A stretch of DNA of 64,000 nt from Oscillospiraceae bacterium (GCA_017461565.1 JAFTXQ010000015.1:1-64000); one strand, 5' to 3'. Shown: positions 9,038 to 18,972, counted from the stretch's first letter. Numbers and translations are program-made. The notes: a model not told the origin generated them from the letters alone.

Positions 9038-11944
9038 TCAGTCACATCTGCGTTTGTCGCCGAACCAGTGCTTCAGTTCTGTCACAAGCCGTGATATCTC
9101 AAGCGGCTTTGCTATATGCCCGTTCATACCATGCTCCTTTGCTTTCTTTACGTCCTCTACAAAGGCGTTTGCGGTCATGGCGATGATAGGCACGGTGCGT
9201 GCGTCATTTCGGTCAAGGGCACGGATCTTCTTTGCGGCTTCGTTGCCGTCAAGCTCGGGCATCTGGATATCCATGAATATCAGGCTGTAATATCCCTCGG
9301 GGGAATCGCTGAATTTTCTTACGGCTTCTGCGCCGTTTACTGCGACCTCTGTGATGAGGTTTGCCTCGGACAGGAATTCCGTTGCTATCTCTGCGTTGAA
9401 CTCCAGGTCTTCTGCAAGCAGTATCCTTCTGCCGCCGAAATCATAGTCCGACATACGTACCTTTTTCGGCTCATCCATCGATATTTCGTCAATTATACGG
9501 GCATTGTGATCCTCGCCACGCTTGAGGCACACGGTTATTTCAAAGGCGGAGCCTTTTCCTATCTCACTGCGGACGGTAATGTTTCCGTTCATCATACGTG
9601 CGATGTTGAGTGCGATAGCCATGCCGAGACCTGTTCCTTCTATCTTTGTGGTACGGGTGTTGTCCGCACGCACGAACGGATCGAACATCTTTTCAAGGAA
9701 CTCCTGTGTCATTCCCACACCGTTGTCCTCAACTGTGAACATATATCTTGCTATATCCTGGCGGTCAGGCTCAAGCTCTTCTGCTGTGAAGCGTATCTCG
9801 CCGCCGTCGGGGGTATATTTTACTGCGTTGCTCAGCACGTTCGTCAGCACCTGACGCAGCTTTGTCTGGTCTCCGTTGACGCTTGTGTGCATGGGGCGTA
9901 TATCCGTGATTAGCCTGTGACAACGCCTGTCGGCAAGCGGCTTTATCACCTTCAGGGTGTCGTCTATGAAGCGGTTGAGATCAAAGTCGTCTGTTGCAAG
10001 CACGGTTTTTCCGCTTTCGATGGCGCTGAGATCAAGCACGTTGTTTATGATCTCAAGCAGATGCCTGCCCGAATATTCTATTTTATTCAGGCAGTCTGCA
10101 AGACGTTCCTTGTCGTCTATATGCTCGTGTGCGATAGCCGCCATACCGAGAATAGAGTTCAGCGGCGTGCGGATATCATGGCTCATCTGTGACATGAACA
10201 GGGTCTTTGCGCTGTTTGCTCTCTGTGCATGGTTGAAAGCGTCACGCAGCGCCTGTTCGATACGTCTGTCCTCTTCCTTTTCGTGTGTGACATTCTTGAC
10301 GTATGTGAGTCCCCATATCTCCTTTGTCTGGAGATCTTGTGTAAGGATCACCGCCTCACGGAACACGCCCTTACGGTTGTGGGTATCCCTGAACTCGTAT
10401 TCGGCGTCGAAAAATCGGCGGTTGCTATTGAACATATCAATAAGAGTCGTGGTGTTAAACGTCTTGCGGAACACCTCTCCCTCCTGCTTTGATGTCAGCA
10501 GCTTTGTTTTTCTGTTGATATATTCGTTATAGGAGCAGGGACAGCTGAGCCCCAGCTGGGGGAGCAGTGGTTTCACACCGTCCTGCTCTATTACCTCGTC
10601 GTACATAGTATCCGTTGTCACGTTGTAAGTATACACTGCGATAGAGCTGGAAAGAATAGCCTGCTTGTATTGCTTTTCTGCACGCAGCGCATACTCCAGC
10701 ATCTGCTGGTTTTTGATCTGGCGCTCCTTTTCAGAGTTTATTGCCTGCACGGTTACGATGGCAAGATGCGGCTGTCCGTCCTCGTCGGTGGATGACATTG
10801 AAGCCTGTATACGCACCCATTCATATACCTTTGTTATCGGGTTCATTCGGCGTACTTCCGCTTCGATTATCTTTTCTCCTGAGGCGAATCGCTCTCTCAT
10901 GCGGCGCACGGAGTATTTGTCAAACAGTTCGGAACGTTTTTCCTCGGTACACTCGCACATATATACATTTTTCGCAAGCTCGTCGTCATAAAATCCACGT
11001 ATACTGAAATCCTCCGCATAATGGCTTCCCGATTGTCCCGAGGAATACCATCTGCCTGTTTTCAGGTTTACAAGGTCGATGTCCTCATACGGCAGGGTAA
11101 GTCCGTTTATCAGCTTTATACGCAGCGAGTCCTTGAACTCGGTATGATGATGCTCTGAGATATCACGGAAAACAAAGAATTCCTTATATTTTGAAGCAAG
11201 GTCGTTCTTCAGCCTTACAAAGCGCAGCTTCATCCACTTATAGTGGCGTGTTTTGGGATCAAGGCAGCGGAACTCCTCGTGACGTTCGTCTTCTGCTATG
11301 CTGAAATAGTGCATCAATGCTTTTCGTGTTGTGGCATCGTCGAAGCTTTCAGAATCCTCACGTGCTACAAGTCCCGATATGGTGTCACGCCAGTGGTCAT
11401 AGGAAAACGTGCTGCCAAGCACGCTGCCCGTATTGAAGCAGTCTTTAAGCAGATACACGCTGTTGTTTTCGAGATCGGTAATGCCGCACACAGAAAAGCT
11501 GTCCATCATGGCGTCGGTCAGCAGGTTTTTCAGCAGGATGGTGTCGTATTCCTCCTTGACTTCGGGGCTGTCGGCGGTTCCCTTGAAATATCCACGGACG
11601 AAATAGCGGGACTCATCACCGTCGGAATGTACGCCGATGCATTTGACCTTTATCCAACCCAGCGCAGGGTGCTCCCAGCGGAAATCCACCTGTGCCTTAA
11701 GACCCACAGTGCAGTTGTGCAGCACGAAAATGATGCTCTGCTTGTCTTCTTCCATCACACGTGCGAAGAATTCCTTTAGCAGTGCGTCAGGGTGCAGTAG
11801 CGGATCCAGACCGAGCGTGATGACAAACTCCTTGTCTATGAATATTCCCCACGGCTTTCCGTCTCTCACTTCAAGTGAAAACAGACCTGTAAGCGTATCG
11901 TATTCAGGCTTTGCAGGATCAGTGCTTAATAAATTGCGTTCCAT
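9038..11944 (-). CDS. PAS-containing hybrid histidine kinase with receiver domain
   Basis: A 968-aa cytosolic hybrid sensor kinase with no membrane segment. Several PAS-like domains fill residues 1 to about 560 (for example the WIKVK and FVFRDISEH closing strands). HisKA follows with MSHDIRTPLNSILG, phospho-His near 589. The HATPase has DNGVGMT and GTGLGMAIA. A C-terminal receiver shows LIFMDIQMPELDG with the acceptor Asp near 891 and a late KPLE lysine. There is no DNA-binding output domain or cognate regulator beside it, so its signal must pass to a partner elsewhere. AGGAG precedes the start. The short gap to cysK (28 bases) suggests cotranscription. This N-terminal PAS-heavy architecture is common in Ruminococcaceae, but the ligand is unknown. 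Confidence 0.9.
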   Translation of the reverse strand: MERNLLSTDPAKPEYDTLTGLFSLEVRDGKPWGIFIDKEFVITLGLDPLLHPDALLKEFFARVMEEDKQSIIFVLHNCTVGLKAQVDFRWEHPALGWIKVKCIGVHSDGDESRYFVRGYFKGTADSPEVKEEYDTILLKNLLTDAMMDSFSVCGITDLENNSVYLLKDCFNTGSVLGSTFSYDHWRDTISGLVAREDSESFDDATTRKALMHYFSIAEDERHEEFRCLDPKTRHYKWMKLRFVRLKNDLASKYKEFFVFRDISEHHHTEFKDSLRIKLINGLTLPYEDIDLVNLKTGRWYSSGQSGSHYAEDFSIRGFYDDELAKNVYMCECTEEKRSELFDKYSVRRMRERFASGEKIIEAEVRRMNPITKVYEWVRIQASMSSTDEDGQPHLAIVTVQAINSEKERQIKNQQMLEYALRAEKQYKQAILSSSIAVYTYNVTTDTMYDEVIEQDGVKPLLPQLGLSCPCSYNEYINRKTKLLTSKQEGEVFRKTFNTTTLIDMFNSNRRFFDAEYEFRDTHNRKGVFREAVILTQDLQTKEIWGLTYVKNVTHEKEEDRRIEQALRDAFNHAQRANSAKTLFMSQMSHDIRTPLNSILGMAAIAHEHIDDKERLADCLNKIEYSGRHLLEIINNVLDLSAIESGKTVLATDDFDLNRFIDDTLKVIKPLADRRCHRLITDIRPMHTSVNGDQTKLRQVLTNVLSNAVKYTPDGGEIRFTAEELEPDRQDIARYMFTVEDNGVGMTQEFLEKMFDPFVRADNTRTTKIEGTGLGMAIALNIARMMNGNITVRSEIGKGSAFEITVCLKRGEDHNARIIDEISMDEPKKVRMSDYDFGGRRILLAEDLEFNAEIATEFLSEANLITEVAVNGAEAVRKFSDSPEGYYSLIFMDIQMPELDGNEAAKKIRALDRNDARTVPIIAMTANAFVEDVKKAKEHGMNGHIAKPLEISRLVTELKHWFGDKRRCD

Positions 11945-11962
11945 ATATTTCTCCTGTTGTTT

Positions 11963-11991
11963 AAAATCGCAGGGCGCTTTCTGCCCTGCGA
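11963..11991 (-). terminator. Terminator after ugd
   Basis: TCGCAGGGC (11967-11975) and GCCCTGCGA (11983-11991) form a 9-bp stem; on the minus strand only four T follow. It may be leaky and allow read-through into the hybrid kinase gene, for which no separate promoter was seen. Confidence 0.6.
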
Positions 11992-12004
11992 TAGTCTGTT
12001 ATGA

Positions 12005-13192
12005 TCAGTCTCTGCTGTAAAGATCACGGGTGTAGATCTTATCTGCCACATCCTCAAGCTCCGCACTGCGGCGGTTTGCAAGGATGACGTCGGATTCCGC
12101 CTTGAAGCGTTCAAGCTCCTCGTACACCTCATAGTCAAAGAAGCTCTGTCCCTTTTTCAGCGCAGGCTCGTACACTATCACACGTATGCCGTGCTTTGAA
12201 AGTCGCTTCATTATTCCCTGTATCGAGGACTGACGGAAGTTGTCGCTGTTGGACTTCATGGTGAGTCTGTAAACTCCCACGGTCCTGGGCTGACGTTCCG
12301 CAATGCGGTCTGCGATGAAGTCCTTTCTGGTCTTGTTGGAGTGCACGATGGCGCCGATTATCTCGTTGGGGACATCTGCGAAGTTTGCGAGAAGCTGTTT
12401 TGTGTCCTTGGGCAGGCAGTAGCCGCCGTAGCCGAAGGAGGGATTATTGTAGTGCGAGCCTATTCTCGGGTCGAGACCCACGCCGTCTATTATCTGCTTT
12501 GTATCCAGACCCTTCATCTCGCAGTAGGTGTCAAGCTCATTGAAGTAAGCCACTCTCAGGGCAAGATAGGTGTTGGAGAACAGCTTTACAGCCTCTGCCT
12601 CTGTGGGGTCGGTGAAGAGAACGGGGATATCCTCCTTTATTGCGCCCTGAACAAGCAGGGAAGCAAACTGCTTTGCACGGCGGACGGAGTCCTCGCTGTC
12701 CTTTGGTGCGCCCACTATGATACGGGAGGGGTACAGGTTATCGTAAAGCGCCTGACCCTCACGCAGAAACTCGGGTGAGAATATGATCCTGTCACAGCCG
12801 AAGCGTTCTCTTATCGACATGGTGTAGCCGACGGGAACGGTGGATTTTATCACGATTGTGGCGTTGTCGTTCACTTCAAGTATCTGTCCGATAACGCTTT
12901 CTACCGAAGAGGTGTCGAAATAGTTCTTGTCGGGATCGTAGTTAGTGGGAGTTGCGATTATGATGAGCTCTGCGCCTGTATATGCGCTTTTTCCGTCGGT
13001 CGTGGCGGAGAGATCGAGCTGTTTTTCGGCAAGGTACTTTTCGATGTATTCATCCGCGATAGGCGACTTTCTGTTGTTGAGCATCTCTGCCTTTTCGGGA
13101 ATGATGTCAACGGTGACTACCGTATTGTTCTGTGCAAGCAGAACGGCATTTGAGATGCCTACATAGCCTGTACCGGCAACTGCTATCTTCAT
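12005..13192 (-). CDS. ugd: UDP-glucose 6-dehydrogenase
   Basis: Oxidises UDP-glucose to UDP-glucuronate with two NAD+, a precursor for capsule or exopolysaccharide. [21 protein letters not shown] is the Rossmann NAD site. The central helix domain and the catalytic loop [11 protein letters not shown], with the active Cys near 258, are intact. Length 395 aa is typical of the shorter UDP-Glc/ManNAc dehydrogenase type. The close of the protein ([16 protein letters not shown]) is the C-terminal UDP-binding domain. GGGGGAA precedes the ATG, and a perfect sigma-A promoter lies at 13246-13274. No other polysaccharide gene is adjacent. Confidence 0.93.
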   Translation of the reverse strand: MKIAVAGTGYVGISNAVLLAQNNTVVTVDIIPEKAEMLNNRKSPIADEYIEKYLAEKQLDLSATTDGKSAYTGAELIIIATPTNYDPDKNYFDTSSVESVIGQILEVNDNATIVIKSTVPVGYTMSIRERFGCDRIIFSPEFLREGQALYDNLYPSRIIVGAPKDSEDSVRRAKQFASLLVQGAIKEDIPVLFTDPTEAEAVKLFSNTYLALRVAYFNELDTYCEMKGLDTKQIIDGVGLDPRIGSHYNNPSFGYGGYCLPKDTKQLLANFADVPNEIIGAIVHSNKTRKDFIADRIAERQPRTVGVYRLTMKSNSDNFRQSSIQGIMKRLSKHGIRVIVYEPALKKGQSFFDYEVYEELERFKAESDVILANRRSAELEDVADKIYTRDLYSRD

Positions 13193-13245
13193 TTTATATT
13201 TCCCCCTGTTTTCCGATAGTTTCGGATATATTTCTACATATATTC

Positions 13246-13274
13246 ATTATACGACTCTTAGGTCCTTTTGTCAA
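13246..13274 (-). promoter_or_regulatory. Sigma-A promoter of ugd
   Basis: On the minus strand TTGACA (13274-13269), a 17-base spacer, then TATAAT (13251-13246), 54 bases before the ugd start. Confidence 0.85.
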
Positions 13275-13332
13275 GGCGTTGACACATCAAATGTTGCAGG
13301 TGACCGCCCTGTGTTATCTGCTTTTCTGCGGC

Positions 13333-15714
13333 TTACTTCAGCTCTACCACTGTAACGCCTGCTTCGCCCTCGCCGTAGGCTCCGAGGCGGTAGCTCTTTA
13401 CCGAGGGGTTGGACTTGAGTGCCTGATGCACTGCGGCTCTCAGTGCGCCTGTGCCCTTGCCGTGGATGATGGTGACGGAGTGTATTCCGCCGAGGATACA
13501 GCTGTCAAGGAAGCGTTCCACCTCCATAACGCCCTCGTCGCCCATCATGCCGCGGATATCAAGCTCCAGCGAGCTCTTGCGCTCCATGTTGGACTTGAGC
13601 TGTTTCTTTACCTTGCCGCCTGTGGGTGCGGACTGCTGTTTCTTTTTGTTTTCTACAAGGCGCAGGTTCTTCTGATTGGTCTTTACCTTCATCATGCCCA
13701 CCTGCACATAGCACACGCCCGACATATTCGGCACTGTAAGAAGCGTGCCCTCTTTCCTTGTATCGGCGAGCATCACGCTGTCGCCTGCCTTGAGGGGGCG
13801 GGGCAGGACATACTCCTCGCTCCTGCGCTCCATCACGGGGTTAGCCTCGTCGTGCATCTTGTTGAGGGTACTGCCGACTCCCGACTTCGCCGCACTGTGA
13901 CGCTTACGGAATTCTTCCTTGTCCTTTATCTTCTTTATCTCGTCCAGCTCGTTGAGCAGAATATTGGAGCGCATACGGGTCTCCTCGATTATGCTCATCG
14001 CACGCTGACGTGCGTTTTCAAGCTCCTTTTCCTTCTGCGCTTCCAGCTCGGACAGCTTCTGTTTAAGCTCGCTCTCGGTCATTTTGGCGTTGCGCTCGGA
14101 TACCGCTACGCTCTCCTTAAGCTCCTCCAGCTCCTGACGGGACTTTTCAAGGGCGTCCACCACCTGCTCAAATCGCTTGTTCTCGGTGCTTACAAGGTTC
14201 TTTGCACGCTCTATCACATGGTCGGGCATACCCAGCTTTGAGGATATCGCAAAGGCGTTGGATTTTCCGGGCACTCCCACTATGACACGGTAGGTGGGCT
14301 TCAATGTGTTCACATCGAACTCACAGCAGGCGTTCTCAACGCCGTCCGTTTCAAGGGCGAACATCTTTACCTCCTGATAGTGGGTGGTAGCTACCACCTT
14401 TGCGGAATATTCCTTTAATGTGGAGAGTATGGATACCGCCAGTGCCGCACCCTCAACGGGGTCGGTGCCGCTTCCAAGCTCGTCTATCAGCACAAGGGAG
14501 CGGTCGTCTGCCTTGTCCAGTATCTTTATCACGTTTGTCATGTGTGAGGAGAATGTAGACAGGCTCTGTTCAATGCTCTGCTCGTCGCCGATATCGACAT
14601 AGATGCCGTCGAACTCGCCGATGATACTGCCGTCGCCTGCGGGTATCATAAGTCCGCACATGGTCATAAGGGTGAGAAGTCCCACCGTTTTGATGGCGAC
14701 TGTCTTACCGCCCGTGTTGGGACCTGTGATGATAAGGCTGTCGTAGTTTTCGCCTATTTCCACGGAAATAGGCACCACCACGTCTGCGTTTATGAGGGGG
14801 TGTCTAGCGTTGTGGAGCACCACCTTGGGCTCTGAGGATATCTCAGCGGCAACGCCCTTCATCTTTGCGCCGAGGTTCGCCTTTGCGAAGTACAGCTCCA
14901 GTATCTCGGAAAGGCGGAAGTTGTTGAGGATAGCGTCGGCGTTCTCGCCCACCTGCTCGGAAAGCTCACGGGTGATGCGCTCTATCTCCGCCTGCTCACG
15001 GGCTTTGAGGACACGTATCTCGTTGTTGGCTTCAACGACGCTCATGGGCTCGATGAAGAATGTCTGACCCGTGGCGGAGGTGTCATGCACAAGGCCGGGG
15101 ACCTCGTTCTTGTACTCGGAGCGGACGGGGACAACGTATCTTCCGTCACGCATCGTCACGATGTTTTCCTGTAAGTATTTCTGGGTGTTCTTGTTCTTTA
15201 TCAGCTTGTCGAGCTGTTCACGGATGTTGAGTCCCTGTCTTACTATCCTCTTTCGGATGGAGGATAGCTCGGCGCTGGCGCCGTCGGACATCTCCTCCTC
15301 GGAGATGATGCTGTCCGAGATGCGCTGTTCAAGGCTCCTGATGGGATAAAGCTCACTGAAATACACGTCAAGGGAGTTCTCCACGTTCTCACACTGGCTG
15401 TACCAGTCGCACAGCATACCCGTTTCACGGAGTATCTCGGCTACGTCCAGGAGCTCACGGAATGACAGGGCAGAGCCGCTCTTGCAGCGCTTTAACGAGC
15501 CTGTGATGTCCTTTATCTTTCTGAAGCGTGGTGTTCCGAACTTTGCGGAGAGCCTGAAAGCGTCGTCAGTCTTTTTAAGCTCGGCACGCATCTTCTCGCC
15601 GTTGAATTCGGGGCGCAGCTTAAGCGCCTTTTCACGGCAGATATCGCTGTATGTCTGCTCGGCAAGAAGCTCCAGTATCTTGTCAAGCTCAAGCTTTTTA
15701 TAGTATTTGTTCAT
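13333..15714 (-). CDS. mutS2: MutS2 (ribosome-associated ATPase with Smr domain)
   Basis: A 793-aa MutS2. It has an N-terminal core and clamp, then the ABC-type ATPase with Walker A GPNTGGKT (about 331-338) and Walker B VLIDELGSGTDP. A long coiled coil runs about 510-620, followed by a KOW-like segment and a C-terminal Smr domain (about 715-793) with LDIRGMMGDE and HGKGTGALR. MutS2 in Firmicutes acts on collided ribosomes and has been linked to suppressing recombination. It lacks the MutS mismatch-recognition domain. AGAGG precedes the ATG. It reads as a single gene between hairpins on both sides. Confidence 0.96.
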   Translation of the reverse strand: MNKYYKKLELDKILELLAEQTYSDICREKALKLRPEFNGEKMRAELKKTDDAFRLSAKFGTPRFRKIKDITGSLKRCKSGSALSFRELLDVAEILRETGMLCDWYSQCENVENSLDVYFSELYPIRSLEQRISDSIISEEEMSDGASAELSSIRKRIVRQGLNIREQLDKLIKNKNTQKYLQENIVTMRDGRYVVPVRSEYKNEVPGLVHDTSATGQTFFIEPMSVVEANNEIRVLKAREQAEIERITRELSEQVGENADAILNNFRLSEILELYFAKANLGAKMKGVAAEISSEPKVVLHNARHPLINADVVVPISVEIGENYDSLIITGPNTGGKTVAIKTVGLLTLMTMCGLMIPAGDGSIIGEFDGIYVDIGDEQSIEQSLSTFSSHMTNVIKILDKADDRSLVLIDELGSGTDPVEGAALAVSILSTLKEYSAKVVATTHYQEVKMFALETDGVENACCEFDVNTLKPTYRVIVGVPGKSNAFAISSKLGMPDHVIERAKNLVSTENKRFEQVVDALEKSRQELEELKESVAVSERNAKMTESELKQKLSELEAQKEKELENARQRAMSIIEETRMRSNILLNELDEIKKIKDKEEFRKRHSAAKSGVGSTLNKMHDEANPVMERRSEEYVLPRPLKAGDSVMLADTRKEGTLLTVPNMSGVCYVQVGMMKVKTNQKNLRLVENKKKQQSAPTGGKVKKQLKSNMERKSSLELDIRGMMGDEGVMEVERFLDSCILGGIHSVTIIHGKGTGALRAAVHQALKSNPSVKSYRLGAYGEGEAGVTVVELK

Positions 15715-15862
15715 CTGTTACCTCTTTTTCTCTGTATGCCATGTTGCTTTTAAGGCAGGGGGTGTGCCTTTAACACGGATGAGGCACACGATACCGCATA
15801 ATTACCTAGTTTAATTATATTACAATGTGTGATGATTGTCAATATTCCTGCATAAAATAAGG

Positions 15863-15919
15863 GCTGCCGCTGGAGTACGGCAGTCCACGGGTTTATATGT
15901 AAGGCGGGAAGCCCCGCCC
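15863..15919 (-). terminator. Two hairpins after the Q/N-rich gene
   Basis: GGCGGG/CCCGCC (15903-15918) directly follows the small gene. CTGCCG (15864-15869) pairs with CGGCAG (15878-15883) and on the minus strand is followed by CCCTTATTTTA. The second is the better terminator. Confidence 0.55.
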
Positions 15920-15923
15920 GTTA

Positions 15924-16022
15924 TCACTTGTTGTTCTGCTGATTCTGCTTGTTCTGATTCTGGTTCTGCTGATTCTGCTGCTGGTTGTTCTGCTTGTTCT
16001 GCTGATCGTTACGGTTAGACAT
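15924..16022 (-). CDS. Tiny Gln/Asn-rich protein, function unknown
   Basis: A 32-residue frame starting MSNRNDQQNKQ and then made only of Gln, Asn and Lys to its end in QQNNK. The ATG is preceded by GGAGG at ideal spacing, and the frame is followed by hairpin terminators, so it looks like a real expressed small gene. No hydrophobic segment, signal or Cys is present. The codons are almost all CAG and AAC/AAT. It lies between the hydrogenase-like gene and mutS2 with its own terminators on both sides, so it is probably monocistronic. I do not recognise the family; a small spore or stress protein is one possibility, unsupported by any motif. Confidence 0.65.
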   Translation of the reverse strand: MSNRNDQQNKQNNQQQNQQNQNQNKQNQQNNK

Positions 16023-16048
16023 GATATCTACCTCCATTGTAATTATTG

Positions 16049-16063
16049 TGCGGATCATCCGCA
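16049..16063. promoter_or_regulatory. Palindrome upstream of the Q/N-rich gene
   Basis: TGCGGA-TCA-TCCGCA, a perfect 6-bp-arm palindrome 27 bases before the start codon of the small gene. It could be an operator or a leader hairpin. Confidence 0.35.
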
Positions 16064-16097
16064 AGGATATCATGTGCGGTTTTCATTCAAATATACA

Positions 16098-16127
16098 AAA
16101 AAACGGCAGTGATCAAACTGCCGTTTT
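16098..16127 (-). terminator. Terminator of the hydrogenase-like/MCP gene
   Basis: AAACGGCAGT and ACTGCCGTTT pair around a 5-6 base loop; the minus strand continues with a long T-run. Confidence 0.8.
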
Positions 16128-16135
16128 CTGGTGGT

Positions 16136-18001
16136 TTATTCTGTCATTGACTCAACCATGGAGTTCAGCTCTTCTACGATAGCGGATACTTCCTGTACGT
16201 TTTCGCTTATCTCCTCGGAGCCTGTGCGGATCTTATCCATAGCGGTAACGGTATTGTCTGCGCTGGTGCGTGTTTCCTCCACCTTTTCGGTGATCTGACC
16301 TGTTACATCGTGGATCTCGTGGATGCTGTCCATGATGCTCTTGGTGTTCTGCTCAGCCTTCTTTACGGTGGCGTTGGATTTCATTGCGAGAGTTCTTACT
16401 TCGTTTGCAACAACTGCGAAGCCCTTGCCTGCTGCGCCGACTCTTGCAGCCTCGATAGAGGCGTTGATAGCAAGGATATGGGTCTGCTCTGCGATATCAC
16501 GGATGCTGCCCAGCATACGCTCGTAGGCGTCGATGTTCATGCTGATATCACGAACAGATGTGCCGATCTTATCGATACCGTCAACGATGATCTGTATCTG
16601 CTCGTTGAGGGCGTTCATTTCGTCCATTACTTCGCTGTTCTTGGAGAGGTGCTCCTCGGAGTTTGCGGCGATGGGCATGATCTTATCCTGCAGACTGGCG
16701 AGGGCGGATCTTTTCTCAAGCACAGACTGGGAAAGCTCCTGATGCTCGTTTTCGGTCTTCTGCTGAAGCTCCTTGAGGTGCGCCTTTTCGTACTGGATAC
16801 AGTTCATGGGCGTATTGTTTCCCGCAATGATGGAGAGCGCCATGTGGCGGCAGCTCTTGTAGCCGCAGGCATGGCAGTTGAACTCCTGCTCCACCTTGGT
16901 GTGCTTGCCCATCTGTGCGAATACAGCGGCGATCTCCTTTTCGGTGGGCTGTACGCTTACGCTTCTGTCAACGTATTCACGCAGGAAGTCCTCCATCTTC
17001 AGCTTCTTGAAGATGTTGCGGTGGAAGCGCTTTGCGTTGCTCTGCTTGCTTGCCCACTTTCTTGCGTGTATCATTACATCGTAGGCGTTGAAGGAGTCGA
17101 ACTCTTCTCTTGCGCCCACGCCCGAGTTACATCCGAACTCGCAGGAAAGGATGTCGTAAACGGTGGGGAGCTTATCCTTTTTGGTCTCAAGGTAAACGTC
17201 GATATCCTCGTACACCTTCTGTACGCCCTCGGAGGTAGTAACGTTGAGGTCGGGTATGTACTCACGCAGACATTCCTTGAGTCCGCCGGGGATGGGGTAG
17301 AATGCGCCGTCAAAGCCACGTGCGTCGGAGAACTCGAACTCGCTTCTGCCAGTCTTGAGCTGGATGTTGTTCTTCTTTATGTAGTCCGCCAGCTTACGGA
17401 AGGTAACGTTGTACTTGATGATGCCTGTGTTCCTGAACTCGTCTCCCTTTGCGATACAGGGGGAGAGTCCCACAAGGGTGTCGGTGCTGCCGAGGTACTT
17501 TCTCACATAGATGGCGCTGCACAGCATGGGGCTCTGGATGGGGGAGAGGCTGGGGAAAAGCTCTTTCTTGTGCTTTTCGGCATAGTTGATGATAGCTGCA
17601 CAGGGCTGTGAAACGATCTTAGCATTAGGGTGCTGCTTTACGTATTCAATATGCAGGTATGTACAGATATCCGCACCGAAAGAAACGTCATACACATCCT
17701 TTACACCCTGCTCCTTCAGCCATTGGAGAACATGGCGCCAGCTTCCGTCGAATGCGGTCTTGATGGCAGGTGCAACGATAAGCGAAACATTGCCTCTCTT
17801 AAGGTCGCTGAGGAATATCTCGATGTCGTCATCATAGTCTCTTGCGCCGTGGGTGCAGCCCTTGATACATTCGCCGCACTGGATACATTCTTCGTTGTTG
17901 ATGTGCACTACCTTGCCGTCATACCTGTTGGCGTTTGGCACGGGGCAGGTCCTGATACAGGCATTGCAGCCTATACACTTTTCTGCGTTTACTTTTACCA
18001 T
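16136..18001 (-). CDS. [FeFe]-hydrogenase-like sensor fused to a methyl-accepting signalling domain
   Basis: A 621-aa soluble protein. Two 4Fe-4S motifs open it ([14 protein letters not shown] at 8-21, [11 protein letters not shown] at 37-47). The hydrogenase large-subunit-like domain keeps the likely H-cluster cysteines: SQPC (about 134), LSPCIAK (about 180) and CEFGC (about 286-290). The residue before the first is Pro, where catalytic enzymes have the proton-transfer Cys. A further Cys cluster (CHACGYKSC ... PMNC, about 373-400) precedes a coiled coil and an MCP output domain ([29 protein letters not shown]). Known sensory [FeFe] hydrogenases also lose the proton-relay Cys. I infer a cytosolic H2 or redox sensor that talks to a chemotaxis-type kinase. 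GAGG precedes the start, and a strong promoter lies at 18115-18143. Confidence 0.88.
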   Translation of the reverse strand: MVKVNAEKCIGCNACIRTCPVPNANRYDGKVVHINNEECIQCGECIKGCTHGARDYDDDIEIFLSDLKRGNVSLIVAPAIKTAFDGSWRHVLQWLKEQGVKDVYDVSFGADICTYLHIEYVKQHPNAKIVSQPCAAIINYAEKHKKELFPSLSPIQSPMLCSAIYVRKYLGSTDTLVGLSPCIAKGDEFRNTGIIKYNVTFRKLADYIKKNNIQLKTGRSEFEFSDARGFDGAFYPIPGGLKECLREYIPDLNVTTSEGVQKVYEDIDVYLETKKDKLPTVYDILSCEFGCNSGVGAREEFDSFNAYDVMIHARKWASKQSNAKRFHRNIFKKLKMEDFLREYVDRSVSVQPTEKEIAAVFAQMGKHTKVEQEFNCHACGYKSCRHMALSIIAGNNTPMNCIQYEKAHLKELQQKTENEHQELSQSVLEKRSALASLQDKIMPIAANSEEHLSKNSEVMDEMNALNEQIQIIVDGIDKIGTSVRDISMNIDAYERMLGSIRDIAEQTHILAINASIEAARVGAAGKGFAVVANEVRTLAMKSNATVKKAEQNTKSIMDSIHEIHDVTGQITEKVEETRTSADNTVTAMDKIRTGSEEISENVQEVSAIVEELNSMVESMTE

Positions 18002-18114
18002 GATCGTTACCTCACTGTCGTTTTATAAAGATACTGTAATTAAGACCTTATTGGAGCATCATCAGCGATATGTTAAAAAATGCTTCATATTAATAATCGA
18101 CTGATGTTAATAAA

Positions 18115-18143
18115 AGTATAGCACATCTATCACTTTTTGTCAA
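18115..18143 (-). promoter_or_regulatory. Sigma-A promoter of the hydrogenase-like/MCP gene
   Basis: On the minus strand TTGACA (18143-18138), a 17-base spacer, TATACT (18120-18115), about 115 bases before the ATG. The long leader holds no structure I recognise. Confidence 0.8.
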
Positions 18144-18184
18144 CAATAATCAAAATATAAAAGAACTTTTGTGCTTTTAGCACA

Positions 18185-18218
18185 AAAAACCTGCTGTTAA
18201 ATTGTTAACAACAGGATT
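18185..18218 (-). terminator. Terminator of the 18253-19326 gene pair
   Basis: CCTGCTGTTAA (18190-18200) pairs with TTAACAACAGG (18205-18215) with one mismatch; a six-T run follows on the minus strand. Confidence 0.7.
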
Positions 18219-18252
18219 TTATTGTATATTTTGTTTAAATTTTATACATTTA

Positions 18253-18957
18253 TCAGAATGAAATGTTGACAAGTCGGTTTATATCGTCTGCTTTTTCGTA
18301 TTCAAAAAAAGCGGTGTTGTTTCCAAGTCTCGCTGCCAGTGTGTTGCCCGAAAGTGTGAAGCCGTATCCGTTCTGATAGAGATAACCTGCGGCAAGCAGC
18401 AGATGGTCGCAGTAGAAGCTGCTGAGTATCTCAAGGTACTGTCTGAACAGCACGTCGGGTGCGATTGGAGCGAACACCTCCTCGGGGAGGTCCTCCACAG
18501 TCACGAAGAGTGCGCCGTCGGAGTAGGGGCAGCGGTAGTAGCCGTCGTTTCTTTCCGAAACTCCGCAGCATATCATAGCGATGTCGTGGCCTGTGCGAAG
18601 CTCGTCCAGCATAAAGCTTCCGTTTCTGAACTCCTCCATATCAGGGAGCCTTCTCAGCGCCCTGCGTGAGGGAGCGAATGTCACCTCGGGCAGACCGCTT
18701 TCGGTGTTTGCCCAGCCCCAAAGCCATGTGCCGCTTATATCGGACTCGGAGCCGATTATGCCCGACTGATACACGTTATCCTCACCGAAGCTGATCGTGC
18801 CGTTTTCCACATCCACATTCCAGCCGTTGTCGCCTATCACAAGCTCGCCCATCCTGTTCTGACAGTCAAGGCAGTAGCCTACCGAAAGCGACAGCAGGTG
18901 CAGGAAATTTGTTTTATCAAATTCGATGGGGCAGTTGAGTACAGATAATTTTTTCAT
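18253..18957 (-). CDS. Conserved-looking protein of unknown function (possibly DUF6882-like)
   Basis: A 234-aa soluble protein without signal or membrane segment. It has a Trp-rich centre (GTWLWGWANTESGLPEV), which resembles the WLWaWaN pattern of DUF6882-type proteins, and a Cys pair in YCLDCQ. The ATG at 18957 has AGGTG upstream; a GTG three codons earlier is possible. It lies 15 bases after the 117-aa gene upstream and shares its transcript and terminator. No function can be assigned. Confidence 0.7.
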   Translation of the reverse strand: MKKLSVLNCPIEFDKTNFLHLLSLSVGYCLDCQNRMGELVIGDNGWNVDVENGTISFGEDNVYQSGIIGSESDISGTWLWGWANTESGLPEVTFAPSRRALRRLPDMEEFRNGSFMLDELRTGHDIAMICCGVSERNDGYYRCPYSDGALFVTVEDLPEEVFAPIAPDVLFRQYLEILSSFYCDHLLLAAGYLYQNGYGFTLSGNTLAARLGNNTAFFEYEKADDINRLVNISF

Positions 18958-18972
18958 TAAGTTCACCTACAT

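Noticed and set aside
13132..14241. 369-aa plus-strand frame across ugd and mutS2
   Set aside because: Antisense to two certain genes and crosses the ugd promoter.
16310..17611. 433-aa plus-strand frame opposite the hydrogenase-like gene
   Set aside because: It is the antisense shadow of a well-supported gene, caused by codon bias; no family motif or ribosome site.
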